From NCBI RefSeq assembly GCF_001713355.1, contig NZ_CP016448.1:3038001-3102000 (forward strand): DNA of 64,000 bases, read 5' to 3'. The first letter of the stretch is position 1; every line of letters starts with the position of its first letter. Positions 15,382-24,347 of this stretch are shown here, piece by piece. The stretch is from Methyloversatilis sp. RAC08 (lineage in GTDB: Bacteria; Pseudomonadota; Gammaproteobacteria; Burkholderiales; Rhodocyclaceae). The translations under genes and the position numbers were made by a program. Below the pieces are notes generated by a model. The model was not told the origin of the DNA, ran no database searches, and saw only the letters and a list, made by a program, of their open reading frames with translations.

Positions 15382-17700
15382 ATGGCACAGATCAAGGTTT
15401 TCGGTTACTGCGACCAGCTCACGGTCAAGGCGGGCGACACGCTCAGCGTGAAAGCCAGTGTGGATGGCGCCGACAGCGTGAGCGCACAGCTGGTGCGGCT
15501 CATCCATGGCGACGCGCACCCGGACGGCCCGGGCTTTGTCGAGGAGGCGATCGACAGCCCGATCAACCGCGACTGGCCGGCGAAGAAGCAATACACGCAG
15601 GTCGGCTCCTTCCTGCGCGCGCACGACCCGGACCACAGGCTTGCCGTGACCGGCAGCTTCACGCTGCATGCCTTCATCACGTCGACGCTGCCGGACATCG
15701 GCGTACGCCAGGCGCTGCTCGGCCGCTGGTCGATCGACCGCAACGAAGGCTATTGCCTGGGCATCAACCAGAAGGGCTATCTGGAATTCTGGATCGGCGA
15801 TGGCCAGGCGGTCGATTACGTCGCGGCCGAAGTGCCGCTGGTGGCGCGCGTGTGGTACTTCGTCGCGGTCAGCTACGACGCCACGACCGGCCGCGCGACG
15901 ATCCACCAGCAGTCGGTGCTCAATCGCTACAACAGCCTGCTGTCGCCGGTCGCGCCGATGGATTACGGCTCGCATGTGCACGAAACGCTGCGCGTGAAGC
16001 CAGTCCGTGCCGACGCGCCCTTCCTGGTCGCCGGCGCGCAGGACTGGCATGAACTGCGCGGGCATTTCGTCGCGCAGTGCTTCTGCGGCAAGATCGACCG
16101 CCACGGCATGTTCGACCGCGCACTGACGCGCGACGAACTCGAGGCGCTGGCCGGAGGCGGTGTGCCGCACGCCAACGGCCTGCTCGCCTACTGGGACACC
16201 ACGCACGGCTACACCGACCGCGGCATCGGCGACACCGTGTTCGATACCGGCCCGTACCACCTGCACGCCGAAGGCTACAACCGGCCGATCCGCGCGCAGA
16301 CCGGCTGGAACTGGAACGGCCGCGACGACTGTTTCCGGCTTGCCCCGCAGCAGTACGGCGGCATCGAGTTCCACGTCGATGCGATGATCGATTCGAACTG
16401 GGACGAAACGCTGTCGTTCACGATTCCGGCCGCGCTGCGCAGTGGCGTCTATGCAGTGCGCCTGCGCGTCGGCGACGGTGCCGGTCTGGCCGAGGACCAC
16501 GTGGTGTTCTTCCTGCGCGCGGCCGTGCCGAAGGCGCCGGTGGCGCTGCTGATGCCCACTGCCAGCTATCTCGCCTACGCCAACGAAAAGCTCAGCTTCG
16601 ATGCCCAGATCATCCAGCCGATGGCCGGCCAGCCGCCCATCGTCAGCGAGGTCGACATCGAAATGTACAAGAACCACGAATTCGGCCTGTCCACCTACGA
16701 CCATTTCCTCGACGGGCTGGGCGTGTCCTACAGCTCCTACCGCCGGCCGGTGGTGAACATGCGACCGAAGTACCGCATGTCCAGCATGGGCCTGACCTGG
16801 CAATTCCCGGCCGACCTGTCCATCGTCGCCTGGCTGGAAAAGCTCGGCTATGACTACGAAATCCTGACCGACGAAGACCTGCACCGCGACGGGCTGGCTG
16901 CGCTCAAGCCCTACAAGGTGGTGCTGAGCGGCTCGCACCCGGAGTACTACTCGGAACGCATGCTCGACGCGACCGAAGACTATGTGACCGGCGGCGGTCG
17001 CCTGCTGTACATGGGCGGCAACGGCTACTACTGGTGCGTCGGCTTTCGCGACGACGAACCGTGGATCATGGAAGTGCGCAAGCTCGATTCCGGTTCGCGC
17101 GCCTGGGAGGCGCGCCCCGGCGAGCACTATCTGTGCACCACCGGCGAAAAGAGCGGGTTGTGGAAGAACCGCGGCCGCCCGCCGCAGAAGCTCACCGGTG
17201 TCGGCTTCACCGCGGAGGGCTTCGAAGAGTCGAAGTCCTACCGGCGCATGCCGGACAGTCATCACCGTACGGTGTCGTGGATCATGGAGGGCGTCGAGGG
17301 CGACATCATCGGCGACTTCGGTCTGGCGCGCGGCGGTGCCGCCGGCGTCGAGCTCGACCGCTATGACCTCGCGCTCGGCACGCCGCCGCACACGCGCATC
17401 CTCGCGTCGTCGGGCGGTCACAGCGACAACTACATGCTGGTCGTGGAAGAGATCGTCTACATGCACCCGGGCTTCGGCGGCACGCAGGAACCCAAGGTGC
17501 GCGCCGACATGACCTGGTTCACTGCGCCCAATCACGGCGCGGTGTTCTGCACCGGCTCGATCGCCTGGAGCAGCGCGCTACCCAGCAAGGACTTCGACAA
17601 CAACGTTTCGCGCATCACGAAGAACGTCGTCGACGCCTGCCTGAAGGACGGTCCGTTGCCGGGCTGGGCGTGGATCGCCGACGAGAAGCAGTGGCGCTGA
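15382..17700 (+). CDS. dmfA2: N,N-dimethylformamidase large (beta) subunit
   Basis: A 772-residue catalytic subunit; known homologues are about 760. The N-terminal half has a LamG/concanavalin-like beta domain (about 90-260: GRWSIDRNEGYCLGI; WYFVAVSYDATTGRATIH). The C-terminal half is the catalytic alpha/beta domain. DMFase uses a mononuclear iron held by two Tyr and one Glu. In this protein Tyr399 (SYLAYANE), Tyr439 (LSTYDHF) and Glu521 (SHPEYY) fall at or within one residue of the positions I recall for the Paracoccus enzyme, with His519 and Asn547 also in place, so it should be active. It is the last gene of the operon; a convergent LuxR regulator follows after 59 bp. Substrate could include other N-alkyl formamides. 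Confidence 0.93.
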   Translation: MAQIKVFGYCDQLTVKAGDTLSVKASVDGADSVSAQLVRLIHGDAHPDGPGFVEEAIDSPINRDWPAKKQYTQVGSFLRAHDPDHRLAVTGSFTLHAFITSTLPDIGVRQALLGRWSIDRNEGYCLGINQKGYLEFWIGDGQAVDYVAAEVPLVARVWYFVAVSYDATTGRATIHQQSVLNRYNSLLSPVAPMDYGSHVHETLRVKPVRADAPFLVAGAQDWHELRGHFVAQCFCGKIDRHGMFDRALTRDELEALAGGGVPHANGLLAYWDTTHGYTDRGIGDTVFDTGPYHLHAEGYNRPIRAQTGWNWNGRDDCFRLAPQQYGGIEFHVDAMIDSNWDETLSFTIPAALRSGVYAVRLRVGDGAGLAEDHVVFFLRAAVPKAPVALLMPTASYLAYANEKLSFDAQIIQPMAGQPPIVSEVDIEMYKNHEFGLSTYDHFLDGLGVSYSSYRRPVVNMRPKYRMSSMGLTWQFPADLSIVAWLEKLGYDYEILTDEDLHRDGLAALKPYKVVLSGSHPEYYSERMLDATEDYVTGGGRLLYMGGNGYYWCVGFRDDEPWIMEVRKLDSGSRAWEARPGEHYLCTTGEKSGLWKNRGRPPQKLTGVGFTAEGFEESKSYRRMPDSHHRTVSWIMEGVEGDIIGDFGLARGGAAGVELDRYDLALGTPPHTRILASSGGHSDNYMLVVEEIVYMHPGFGGTQEPKVRADMTWFTAPNHGAVFCTGSIAWSSALPSKDFDNNVSRITKNVVDACLKDGPLPGWAWIADEKQWR

Positions 17701-17737
17701 AGCGTCGCCGCCCTGCAGCGCAATTGCGGTGAGGCGC

Positions 17738-17754
17738 CGCCCGGAAGTCGGGCG
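17738..17754. terminator. Possible hairpin between convergent dmfA2 and luxR-type gene
   Basis: CGCCCG-GAAGT-CGGGCG forms a six-pair stem in the 59-bp gap between two convergent genes. No T-run follows on either strand, so it would be a weak or Rho-assisted end for both transcripts. Confidence 0.3.
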
Positions 17755-17759
17755 CGCCG

Positions 17760-18824
17760 TCAGATGAAGCGCGCCTGATGCAGCTGGCGGTAGCGCACCG
17801 CCAGCGTGGCGCCGTCGATGTGCAGCTCTTCCTGACGCAGCAGCGACGCCAGTTCGCCCTTGTCGCGCACGTTCAGCTTTTCGTAGATGGTGCGCAGGTA
17901 GAAGCGGATCGTGGCCGGTGACAGCTCGAGCTGGCGCGCGATTTCCTTGTAGCTGCTGCCGCGGCCGAATGCTTCCGCGACCGAGGTTTCGCGCGGCGTG
18001 AGCACGTCGAGGCGCGAGCGGCCGCGCACCACCAGCAGCGTGAAGTCGCCAAGCAGGTGACGTTGCAGCACGACTGTGCGCAGCTTGAGCCGGAAGTCGT
18101 CGGTCTTCAGCCACAGGCCTATCGTGTCCGGCAGGCAGCCGTCGCCGATGTCCGGCCACTCGCAGCGCAGCGCCTCGACGAACTGCGGTTCGGCGTTCAG
18201 CAGCTGGCCCTGGCGGTCGAGAATCGCCATGGCCACCTGATCGTTCGCCATGCTGGCCTTCAGATATTCCATCTGGAAGATGCGGTTCGATGTCCACGCC
18301 GAACACAGGTGCGGCATCAGGAATTGAGCCATCTGCTGGTCGCCGCGCGTGAAGCGGGCGTCACCGACCGTGCGGTACAGCGACAGGAACACGAAGGCGG
18401 TTTCGGACGGCAGATAGACCGATGTGCAGAAGGCCTGTCCGACACCGTGTTCGCCCATCAGCGTCGCCAGCCCCGGTGCCTCGTTGAACCTGCGCTGATC
18501 GAAATAGACGGTTTCTCGCGGCTTGGCCTTCACCGCCTTGGCCAGCGCATCGTCGTACTTGGTTTCTTCCCACAGCGGCACGAAGCCGTCGTCGAGGTTG
18601 AAGGGCTGCGAGCTGTGCAGCGCGAAGCTGCCCGATGCGGGCGACATGATGCCCCACCACGCCTTGTCGAATCCGACCAGCGGTTGCACCCGTTCCAGCG
18701 CCGCCTGCTGGAAATCGTCTATCGCCTTCGCCTGCGCCAGCGACTGCAGATCGAGTACTGCGTCGCTGAATTCGCCCACACTGAACATGGCGCCATCCCG
18801 ATGAAAGACCTGCACGCCGGCCAT
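17760..18824 (-). CDS. LuxR-family transcriptional regulator, probable DMF operon activator
   Basis: A 354-residue regulator with a long N-terminal sensory region (~1-270, GAF/PAS-like, no receiver aspartate) and a C-terminal LuxR-type HTH (~275-335: LTPRETSVAEAFGRGSSYKEIARQLELSPATIRFYLRTIYEKLNV). It is convergent with the DMFase large subunit. A LuxR-family activator of DMF genes (DmfR) is known from Paracoccus aminophilus plasmid pAMI2, so a DmfR-like role is likely. DMF, a breakdown product or formate may be sensed. Met at 18788 (MFSVGEF) is an alternative start. The 281 bp upstream to the pcaC-like gene hold nothing I recognise. Confidence 0.85.
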   Translation of the reverse strand: MAGVQVFHRDGAMFSVGEFSDAVLDLQSLAQAKAIDDFQQAALERVQPLVGFDKAWWGIMSPASGSFALHSSQPFNLDDGFVPLWEETKYDDALAKAVKAKPRETVYFDQRRFNEAPGLATLMGEHGVGQAFCTSVYLPSETAFVFLSLYRTVGDARFTRGDQQMAQFLMPHLCSAWTSNRIFQMEYLKASMANDQVAMAILDRQGQLLNAEPQFVEALRCEWPDIGDGCLPDTIGLWLKTDDFRLKLRTVVLQRHLLGDFTLLVVRGRSRLDVLTPRETSVAEAFGRGSSYKEIARQLELSPATIRFYLRTIYEKLNVRDKGELASLLRQEELHIDGATLAVRYRQLHQARFI

Positions 18825-19105
18825 CCCGACCGGCTACCCTTCCATGCATCACCCGTGCCAGTGGCCGGAATCGTTGGTGCGCCTCGCAAATGGCGTCGCA
18901 ACGCCATGCGTGACATGAATTCCCGATCCGGCCCGCCCTGCATTGATGCGCCGCGCGATCCGATGCGCCAATTGCGGGCAGGGCGATGCTACTCCGATCA
19001 GCCGTGGCGACGGCACACCCAGAGGTCCTGCATAGCCAGGCCGGCTGGTTCAGCGTGCTGCGGAATCCGTAGAATCCGCCGCTCGATACGAACGCAACCG
19101 GAGAA

Positions 19106-19501
19106 ATGATCATGAGCGATGGCGCGAAGCGCGGGGAGGCGGTACGCCGCGAAGTGATGAGCGATGCCTTTGTGGATCGCGCACTGGGCAACGCGACCGA
19201 CTTCACGCAGCCGCTGCAGGCCTTCATCAACGAGCATGCCTGGGGCGGCGTGTGGACGCGCGATGGGCTGGACCGGCGCACGCGCAGCCTGATCACGCTG
19301 TCGGCGCTGACCGCGCTGAAGTGCCCGAACGAGCTCAAGGGCCATGTGCGCGGTGCGCTCAACAATGGCTGCACGGTGGAGGAAATCCGCGAAACGCTGC
19401 TGCACTGCGCGGTGTATGCCGGCGTGCCGGCGTCGGTCGATGCTTTCAGGGCGGCGCAGGAAGTGGTCGATGCCTGGCGGGCGGAGCAGGCAGCCGGCTG
19501 A
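19106..19501 (+). CDS. Carboxymuconolactone decarboxylase family protein, PcaC type
   Basis: A ~131-residue protein with the full PcaC pattern: RREVMSDAFVDRAL, then FINEHAWGGVWTRDGLDRRTRSLITLSALTAL, then HVRGALNNGCTVEEIRETLLHCAVYAGVPA. PcaC decarboxylates gamma-carboxymuconolactone in protocatechuate breakdown, but no other pca gene is near. It sits just beyond the DMF regulator. It may therefore serve another substrate; CMD proteins also include peroxidase-like enzymes, though no CxxC motif is present here. A GGAG ribosome binding site precedes the first ATG; ATG at 19112 is an alternative. Confidence 0.85.
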   Translation: MIMSDGAKRGEAVRREVMSDAFVDRALGNATDFTQPLQAFINEHAWGGVWTRDGLDRRTRSLITLSALTALKCPNELKGHVRGALNNGCTVEEIRETLLHCAVYAGVPASVDAFRAAQEVVDAWRAEQAAG

Positions 19502-19522
19502 CGGCAGACATGCGGCCGATCG

Positions 19523-19744
19523 TCAGACCCAGCCCTGCCGCCAGCGGGTCGAATCCTTCAGCTCGCGCCATTCGATGCGCCGGACCGACTTCGAATGCAC
19601 GGCTTCGATGTCTATCCAGCGGATCACCGTGTCCGGCGGGTCGGGCTCGATCACCTTGCTCACCAGAAAGTGCAGGTTGCGGCCGACCGGTGCAACGGCG
19701 GTCCATTTGGTGAGCAGCAGTTTTTTCGGATGCAGCGGATTCAT
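19523..19744 (-). CDS. Trp-rich small protein, TIGR02450 family
   Basis: A 73-residue protein with the conserved family pattern: NPLHPKKLLLTKWTAVAP, then HFLVSKVIEP, and Trp residues spread through the chain (RWIDIEAVHS, EWRELKD, RWRQGW). The family is small, widespread in proteobacteria and cyanobacteria, and has no known function. The start at 19744 matches the family's usual beginning; an open extension upstream is not family-like. It is in the same direction as the mxa operon but downstream of it by 178 bp. Confidence 0.8.
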   Translation of the reverse strand: MNPLHPKKLLLTKWTAVAPVGRNLHFLVSKVIEPDPPDTVIRWIDIEAVHSKSVRRIEWRELKDSTRWRQGWV

Positions 19745-19921
19745 GATTTGACAGTCGATGGGTTCGACGCCTCTGACCGCGCCGCTGCGCAGCCATTCCC
19801 CGGCATGTCGACGGGATTCGCGAATGCGCATCAGCGCTCGACAAGCTGCATGCCGACGCCCGGTCAGACGAAGCGGCCGTCATCCGGCGTGCAGGGTTGT
19901 GCGACAGGAGGGCGAGTGCAG

Positions 19922-20848
19922 TCAGGCCGGGCCGCGGGCTTCCGGGCGGAAGCGCGCGATCAGCACGATCAGGGCGAGCGCAGCCGGCAGCCATGACAGG
20001 TCGGTCGGCACCGGGCGGGAGACTGCCGCGTCGGCGTGTTTCATGGCACGGGTCAGGGTGTCGGCGTCGGTCAGCGTGGCGTAGTCGAAGCCGACCTGTT
20101 GAGCGATGGCGCGCAGGTGCGTTTCGCGCAGGGCCGACAGGTGCTCGGTGCCCGGTACCCGTTTGCCGTCGGCGCTGCGCAACTCGCGCTGTATCACTTC
20201 GCTCGCCTTCCAGTAGCCGACCGGTCGGCCGTCGTCGTCGCTCTTCGGGATAGGCCGCGCCGCGTCGCCGCCCGCGCCGATGATCCAGCCGCGGATGTCG
20301 CCCGGCTTGATGTCGTCAAAGCCCGGTTTGTCGCCGTCGCGCAGCGGCGGCGCTTCCTGGCCGTCGCTGACGAACACGACGCCGGGTGTGTCGCCGATCT
20401 CCTTCGCCGCCCGTACCGACCAGAACACGCCCTTTGCCACCTCGCTCGAATTGCCCCAACGCATGCGGCCGTCGATCTGGTCGAGCGAAGCGATCAGGTC
20501 ACCGTAGTGGGCACACACTTCGATCGGCGCCAGCAGCAGCAGCGTGCGGTACTCGGCAAAGCCGGCCCAGCCGACGCGCGAGCCGCACGGCAACTCGCGC
20601 AGTGCGCGCTTCGCCGATTCGCGCGCATAGGCGAGCCGGCTGACCGGCATGCCATCCAGTTCGTAGTCCTCCACATTCATGCTCTGTGTCAGGTCGAACA
20701 CGACGATGGTGTCCCAGCTGTCGCGCGGCAGATTCACTGGCGGCAGCAGGGCGGCGAACACCAGCAGTGCGAGTGCCGCGATCAGCGTGCGCGCGTCGCG
20801 CTCGCGCAGGCTGGCCAGCAGATTGCGCAGGAAGGTGCGGGTTCTCAT
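19922..20848 (-). CDS. mxaL: MxaL-like membrane VWA protein
   Basis: A 308-residue inner-membrane protein. After a helix at ~23-41 comes a von Willebrand A domain with a metal-site motif DLTQS (DxTxS) and a matching VSDGQE later, then a C-terminal helix (WLPAALALIVLIA). MxaL is one of the accessory proteins needed to insert calcium into PQQ methanol dehydrogenase in methylotrophs. It is the last gene of a six-gene operon and starts 10 bp after mxaK. BatB-type proteins of other operons look similar, so the mxa assignment rests mainly on the gene order R-S-A-C-K-L. Confidence 0.78.
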   Translation of the reverse strand: MRTRTFLRNLLASLRERDARTLIAALALLVFAALLPPVNLPRDSWDTIVVFDLTQSMNVEDYELDGMPVSRLAYARESAKRALRELPCGSRVGWAGFAEYRTLLLLAPIEVCAHYGDLIASLDQIDGRMRWGNSSEVAKGVFWSVRAAKEIGDTPGVVFVSDGQEAPPLRDGDKPGFDDIKPGDIRGWIIGAGGDAARPIPKSDDDGRPVGYWKASEVIQRELRSADGKRVPGTEHLSALRETHLRAIAQQVGFDYATLTDADTLTRAMKHADAAVSRPVPTDLSWLPAALALIVLIARFRPEARGPA

Positions 20849-20858
20849 GCGAGCGCGC

Positions 20859-21395
20859 TCATGGCAGGTCCAGCCGCACGCCCTGCAGCGTGGTGACCAC
20901 GCGCTCCTTCGGCGGCGCCGGGCCGTCGTCGGCGGCTGCAGCGGCCTGCGCGATTTCGGGGGCGAGCCACAGCGCGCGCTCGAGGTTGTAGCGCGCGTCC
21001 CAGTCGTCAGGGCGTTCGCGCAGTGCATCGCGGTAGCGCTGCTTGGCCAGTTCGACCAGCGGCAGCGCATTGGCGACGTCGGCCTCGCCGTGCGCCAGAG
21101 CTTCACGCAGATGCAGATTGCCGAGGTTGTAGCGCGCGCCCTGGCGCAGGTCATCGCGCTCGCCGGCAATCAGCCCTTTCCATGCGCGGGTCGCGGCTTC
21201 GTTGTCAGCGCCGCGGCTGAGCGCCAGTGCCTGCGCGAACTGCGCCTCCGGCAGGTCGGCGTCGAGGCTGCCGGCGGCGGCGATGGCCGCATTCACGCGC
21301 TCGGCCTGCCACAGCCGAGTCGTCTGCCAGCCGGCGGCGACACCGGTGAGCAGTGCGGTGGCGCCGAAAATCAGATGGACGGTACGTCTTTTCAC
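20859..21395 (-). CDS. mxaK: MxaK-like membrane protein
   Basis: A 178-residue protein with one N-terminal membrane helix (~5-25) and a periplasmic TPR-like helical region (ARYNLGNLHLREAL; RYRDALRERPDDWDARYNLERAL). It starts at a GTG whose bases overlap the mxaC stop (GTGA), which fixes the start. Length and position between the two VWA genes match MxaK. Its molecular role in methanol dehydrogenase maturation is unknown. Confidence 0.75.
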   Translation of the reverse strand: MKRRTVHLIFGATALLTGVAAGWQTTRLWQAERVNAAIAAAGSLDADLPEAQFAQALALSRGADNEAATRAWKGLIAGERDDLRQGARYNLGNLHLREALAHGEADVANALPLVELAKQRYRDALRERPDDWDARYNLERALWLAPEIAQAAAAADDGPAPPKERVVTTLQGVRLDLP

Positions 21396-22474
21396 AGCCA
21401 GCTCCGCAGAAGAAGGGATCGATAGACCAGCAGCAGCGCGCAGCACAGCGCTGCCAGCGAAAGGAAGAGGCGGCTGTGGTCCTGCCGCGGCACGCGCTCG
21501 TCGAAGTCGAGCGGGAAGTTCTGCTGCCGGCCGACCTCGGCCACCGCCTTCGCGAGATCTTCCGGGCTGTCGGCCTGATACAGGCGGTAGGTCACCGGCA
21601 GCGACTGGAAAAAGCGGTGCAGCGACACCTCGGCGATCGATTCCTGCGCGTAGTAGGCATTGCGGATTTCGATCGCAGCCGGGTCGTCGCCATCGGCCTG
21701 GGGCGGCGGTGCGCTCGCTTCGGCGTCCAGCTCCGGCGCGTTCAGCGTGCGCAGATACAGCCAGTGCAGCGCGATGCGGTTGGCCTGCAGGCCTTCGCGA
21801 ACGCGTTTGCGCGTCGGTTCGTCGAGATGGGTGCCGCCGTCGGTCACCAGCAGGATGATGCGGCTGCCGGTGTAGGCGCGCGCATCGAAGCTGTCGATGG
21901 CGGCGGTCAGTGCGCGGCCGACGTCGGTGTCGGACAGGCCGCGCCCCAGTCCTCCCGCCTTGATGCCGGCCTGTACGACCGCATCGTGCTGGGTGAACGG
22001 CACGACGTTCATCGGCCCGGCGCTGAAGAACATCAGCGCGAAACGGTCGTCCGGTCGCTGTTCGACGAATTTCGACAGCAGGTCACGCGCCACCGCCGAT
22101 TTCGGCTCACCGCGCGATTCGACCTGGTAGAGCATCGAATGCGGATCGATGGTGCGCCAGTCCGCGGGTTTCATCTTGGCGTCCATGCTGCGGCTGCGGT
22201 CCATCAGGATCAGGATTTCCGCGCCGCGCCCGGTGCGCGTCACTGTGGTTTCGGGCGAGCCGGGGCCAGCCAGCGCGATGACGATGGCGGCCAGCGCGAA
22301 CACCGCCAGCGCGCGCCAGGCGAAGCCGGCGATGCGACCGGCGCGGTCGCGCGGCAGCCAGTCCAGCGTTGGAAAGAGCAGCGTGTCGCGGCGCCGGCGC
22401 AGCAGCGGCAACGCGGCCAGCGGTAGCGCCAGCAGGGCCCACGGCTGAGCGAAGTCGATGGCGCCGATATTCAT
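21392..22474 (-). CDS. mxaC: MxaC-like membrane VWA protein
   Basis: A 360-residue protein with two N-terminal membrane helices (~8-25 and ~52-70), a VWA domain with the MIDAS motif DRSRS (DxSxS) and VTDGGTH, and a C-terminal helix (FLSLAALCCALLLVY). It matches MxaC in length and domain order. VWA domains bind divalent metal, which fits a role in calcium delivery to methanol dehydrogenase. It overlaps both neighbours by four bases, so the operon is translationally coupled. Confidence 0.8.
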   Translation of the reverse strand: MNIGAIDFAQPWALLALPLAALPLLRRRRDTLLFPTLDWLPRDRAGRIAGFAWRALAVFALAAIVIALAGPGSPETTVTRTGRGAEILILMDRSRSMDAKMKPADWRTIDPHSMLYQVESRGEPKSAVARDLLSKFVEQRPDDRFALMFFSAGPMNVVPFTQHDAVVQAGIKAGGLGRGLSDTDVGRALTAAIDSFDARAYTGSRIILLVTDGGTHLDEPTRKRVREGLQANRIALHWLYLRTLNAPELDAEASAPPPQADGDDPAAIEIRNAYYAQESIAEVSLHRFFQSLPVTYRLYQADSPEDLAKAVAEVGRQQNFPLDFDERVPRQDHSRLFLSLAALCCALLLVYRSLLLRSWL

Positions 22475-23487
22475 GCCTCGTGCCGCCTTTCGATGTCACG
22501 CAGGCGCCGCGCCAGGGTGCGCAGCGGCAGCGCGTCGGCCGGCGGGCCGTCGCCGAAGAACAGCGCGGCCGACTGTGCGTAGAAGCGCTCGATGTCGGCG
22601 CGCAGCGGCGCGTACTGTGGTGCGCGTTCGAACAGGCGCGGCAGCGAGGCGGGCTGCAGGGTGCGACCGGCGGTACGGTCGAAGGCGCGGTGCAGCGCCT
22701 GCCAGGCTTCGGGCGCGTCGTCGGTAAGGCTGCGCAGCGCATTCACTTCGCGCAGCGCGCGGGCGAAGGGCTGGCTGCGTCCGGCGCGCCAGCTGCGCCA
22801 GCCCAGCCATCCGCCCCAGGCGAGCAGCGCGGCGAGGCACAGGCCGCCCCACAGTGCGATCTGCTGGCGAATGGCCGTCGTGTCGACGGCGGGCGCGCCA
22901 CGGTCCGGCTGCAGCGCTTCCAGTGCGCCCTCGCCGAAGACGTTGCGTGGCGTCAGCGGTGCCGCGCTGAACGGCCAGGCAGCCACGCCGAGCAGTCCGC
23001 CGGACGTCTGCAGGTCGAGCGCCGGCAGCGCCAGTGCCACGAGTGCCTGCGGCGCGTTGATCAGCTGGTGCTCGATCACCAGCCAGCGCTGCCCGTCGGT
23101 GTCGCGTTCGATGCGGGTCGGCCGGCGTTCGAGCCAGACGCCGACGCGGCCGGGGGCTGGCGGCTTGGTGAGTTCGACCGGCTTGCCGTCGATTTCGAGC
23201 CGCACGCGCTGCGTCAGCAGATCGCCCAGTGTATGGCCGTAAGCGCGCGGCTGAACGACCTGTGCCGGACGACCTTGCGGCGCGGCAGCAGGTGTCGGTG
23301 CGACACCCCGAGGCGAAGCCGGGGCGGCAGTCGGCGCGCCATCCGCGGCTGCTTCGGCCTGTATGGACAGGGTGTTGGATACGTCGCCGGACACGGCGTC
23401 CGCAGCGGGTGCAGGCGCTGTCTGTGCGAAAGCGCCCTGGGCGAGCAGCAGACTGGCGATCAGGGACGCTCGGATCAAGGGCGTCAT
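22471..23487 (-). CDS. mxaA: MxaA-like protein
   Basis: A 338-residue exported protein. It has a signal peptide (MTPLIRASLIASLLL... AQGAFAQ), an Ala/Pro-rich linker to ~75, a periplasmic domain (~75-210), a membrane helix (~226-243) and a cytoplasmic C-terminal domain rich in Arg/Leu (~255-338). MxaA is required for assembly of active calcium-containing methanol dehydrogenase in Methylobacterium and Paracoccus. The sequence is poorly conserved in the family, so the call relies on order and layout. Start and stop overlap the adjacent genes by four bases each. Confidence 0.72.
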   Translation of the reverse strand: MTPLIRASLIASLLLAQGAFAQTAPAPAADAVSGDVSNTLSIQAEAAADGAPTAAPASPRGVAPTPAAAPQGRPAQVVQPRAYGHTLGDLLTQRVRLEIDGKPVELTKPPAPGRVGVWLERRPTRIERDTDGQRWLVIEHQLINAPQALVALALPALDLQTSGGLLGVAAWPFSAAPLTPRNVFGEGALEALQPDRGAPAVDTTAIRQQIALWGGLCLAALLAWGGWLGWRSWRAGRSQPFARALREVNALRSLTDDAPEAWQALHRAFDRTAGRTLQPASLPRLFERAPQYAPLRADIERFYAQSAALFFGDGPPADALPLRTLARRLRDIERRHEA

Positions 23488-24347
23488 GCGGTGGCCTCGA
23501 AGAAGTAATCGGACATCGCCTCGGCGTCGAAGGCGCCGTGGATGAAGAAAGGGCGCAGGTCGCGCGCGGACAGGAAGGCATCCAGCTCGGCGCGCCGCGC
23601 GGCCACTGCGTCGCGCCACTGCGTGCGCAGTTTCGGGCGCATGAACAGGGTGCGGCGGACGCCGCTTTCGGCGTCGCGCAGCGGTGCGATGGCGTCGTGC
23701 GGCGGCGGCTCGGTTTCGGCCGGGTCCCATACGATGACCGGCACGACGAAGGCGTGCGACAGCAGGTCGAGTGCGCCACCGAGCCGCTCCAGCGGCCAGT
23801 GGAAGTCGCTGACCAGAAACACCAGCGCCTCGCGGCCGACCAGCTGCTGCAGCGCATCCTCAAGACCTTCGATGCCGCCGGGCGCCGATGTGCATTGACG
23901 CAGACTGTCGGCCATCACGCTGCCCAGCCCGCGGCTCAATGTCGCCGGCACGCACAGCTCGGCGCGTTCGCGCTGATCGAAGGCCAGCATGCCCAGCGCA
24001 TCGCCGATGCGAAACGCACTGTGCGCCAGGGATTCGACGAAGTCGGCAGCGACGTCGAGCTTGCGCCGGCGCGCGCCGAAGCCCATCGAGGCGGACACGT
24101 CGACCAGCACCTGTACGGTGACACCGACGCGCTGGCGATTGACGCGCACCAGCCAGTCTCCGGTGGTGCTGCGCAGGCTGGCACGCAGGTCGAGCCGACG
24201 CGGGTCCGGGCGGTCGTACAGACTCATGTGCGACACGAATTCCTGACCGGCGCCCAGGCTGCTGCCCGGGTGCGAACCCGGGCGCGGACCCGCCGCGCGA
24301 TGCGGCAGCCGGTAGTGGAACTCGCGCACCTCATCGGCGTCGCTCAT
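23484..24347 (-). CDS. mxaS: MxaS-like DUF58/VWA protein
   Basis: A 287-residue cytoplasmic protein of the DUF58 family with a VWA core: MIDAS motif DVSAS (VQVLVDVSASMGFGARRRKLD) and a second conserved block VFLVSDFHWP. In the family it always follows the MoxR ATPase, as it does here with a four-base overlap (ATGA). The pair MoxR-DUF58 is thought to act as a chaperone/metal-insertion system; in mxa operons it serves methanol dehydrogenase. Confidence 0.82.
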   Translation of the reverse strand: MSDADEVREFHYRLPHRAAGPRPGSHPGSSLGAGQEFVSHMSLYDRPDPRRLDLRASLRSTTGDWLVRVNRQRVGVTVQVLVDVSASMGFGARRRKLDVAADFVESLAHSAFRIGDALGMLAFDQRERAELCVPATLSRGLGSVMADSLRQCTSAPGGIEGLEDALQQLVGREALVFLVSDFHWPLERLGGALDLLSHAFVVPVIVWDPAETEPPPHDAIAPLRDAESGVRRTLFMRPKLRTQWRDAVAARRAELDAFLSARDLRPFFIHGAFDAEAMSDYFFEATA

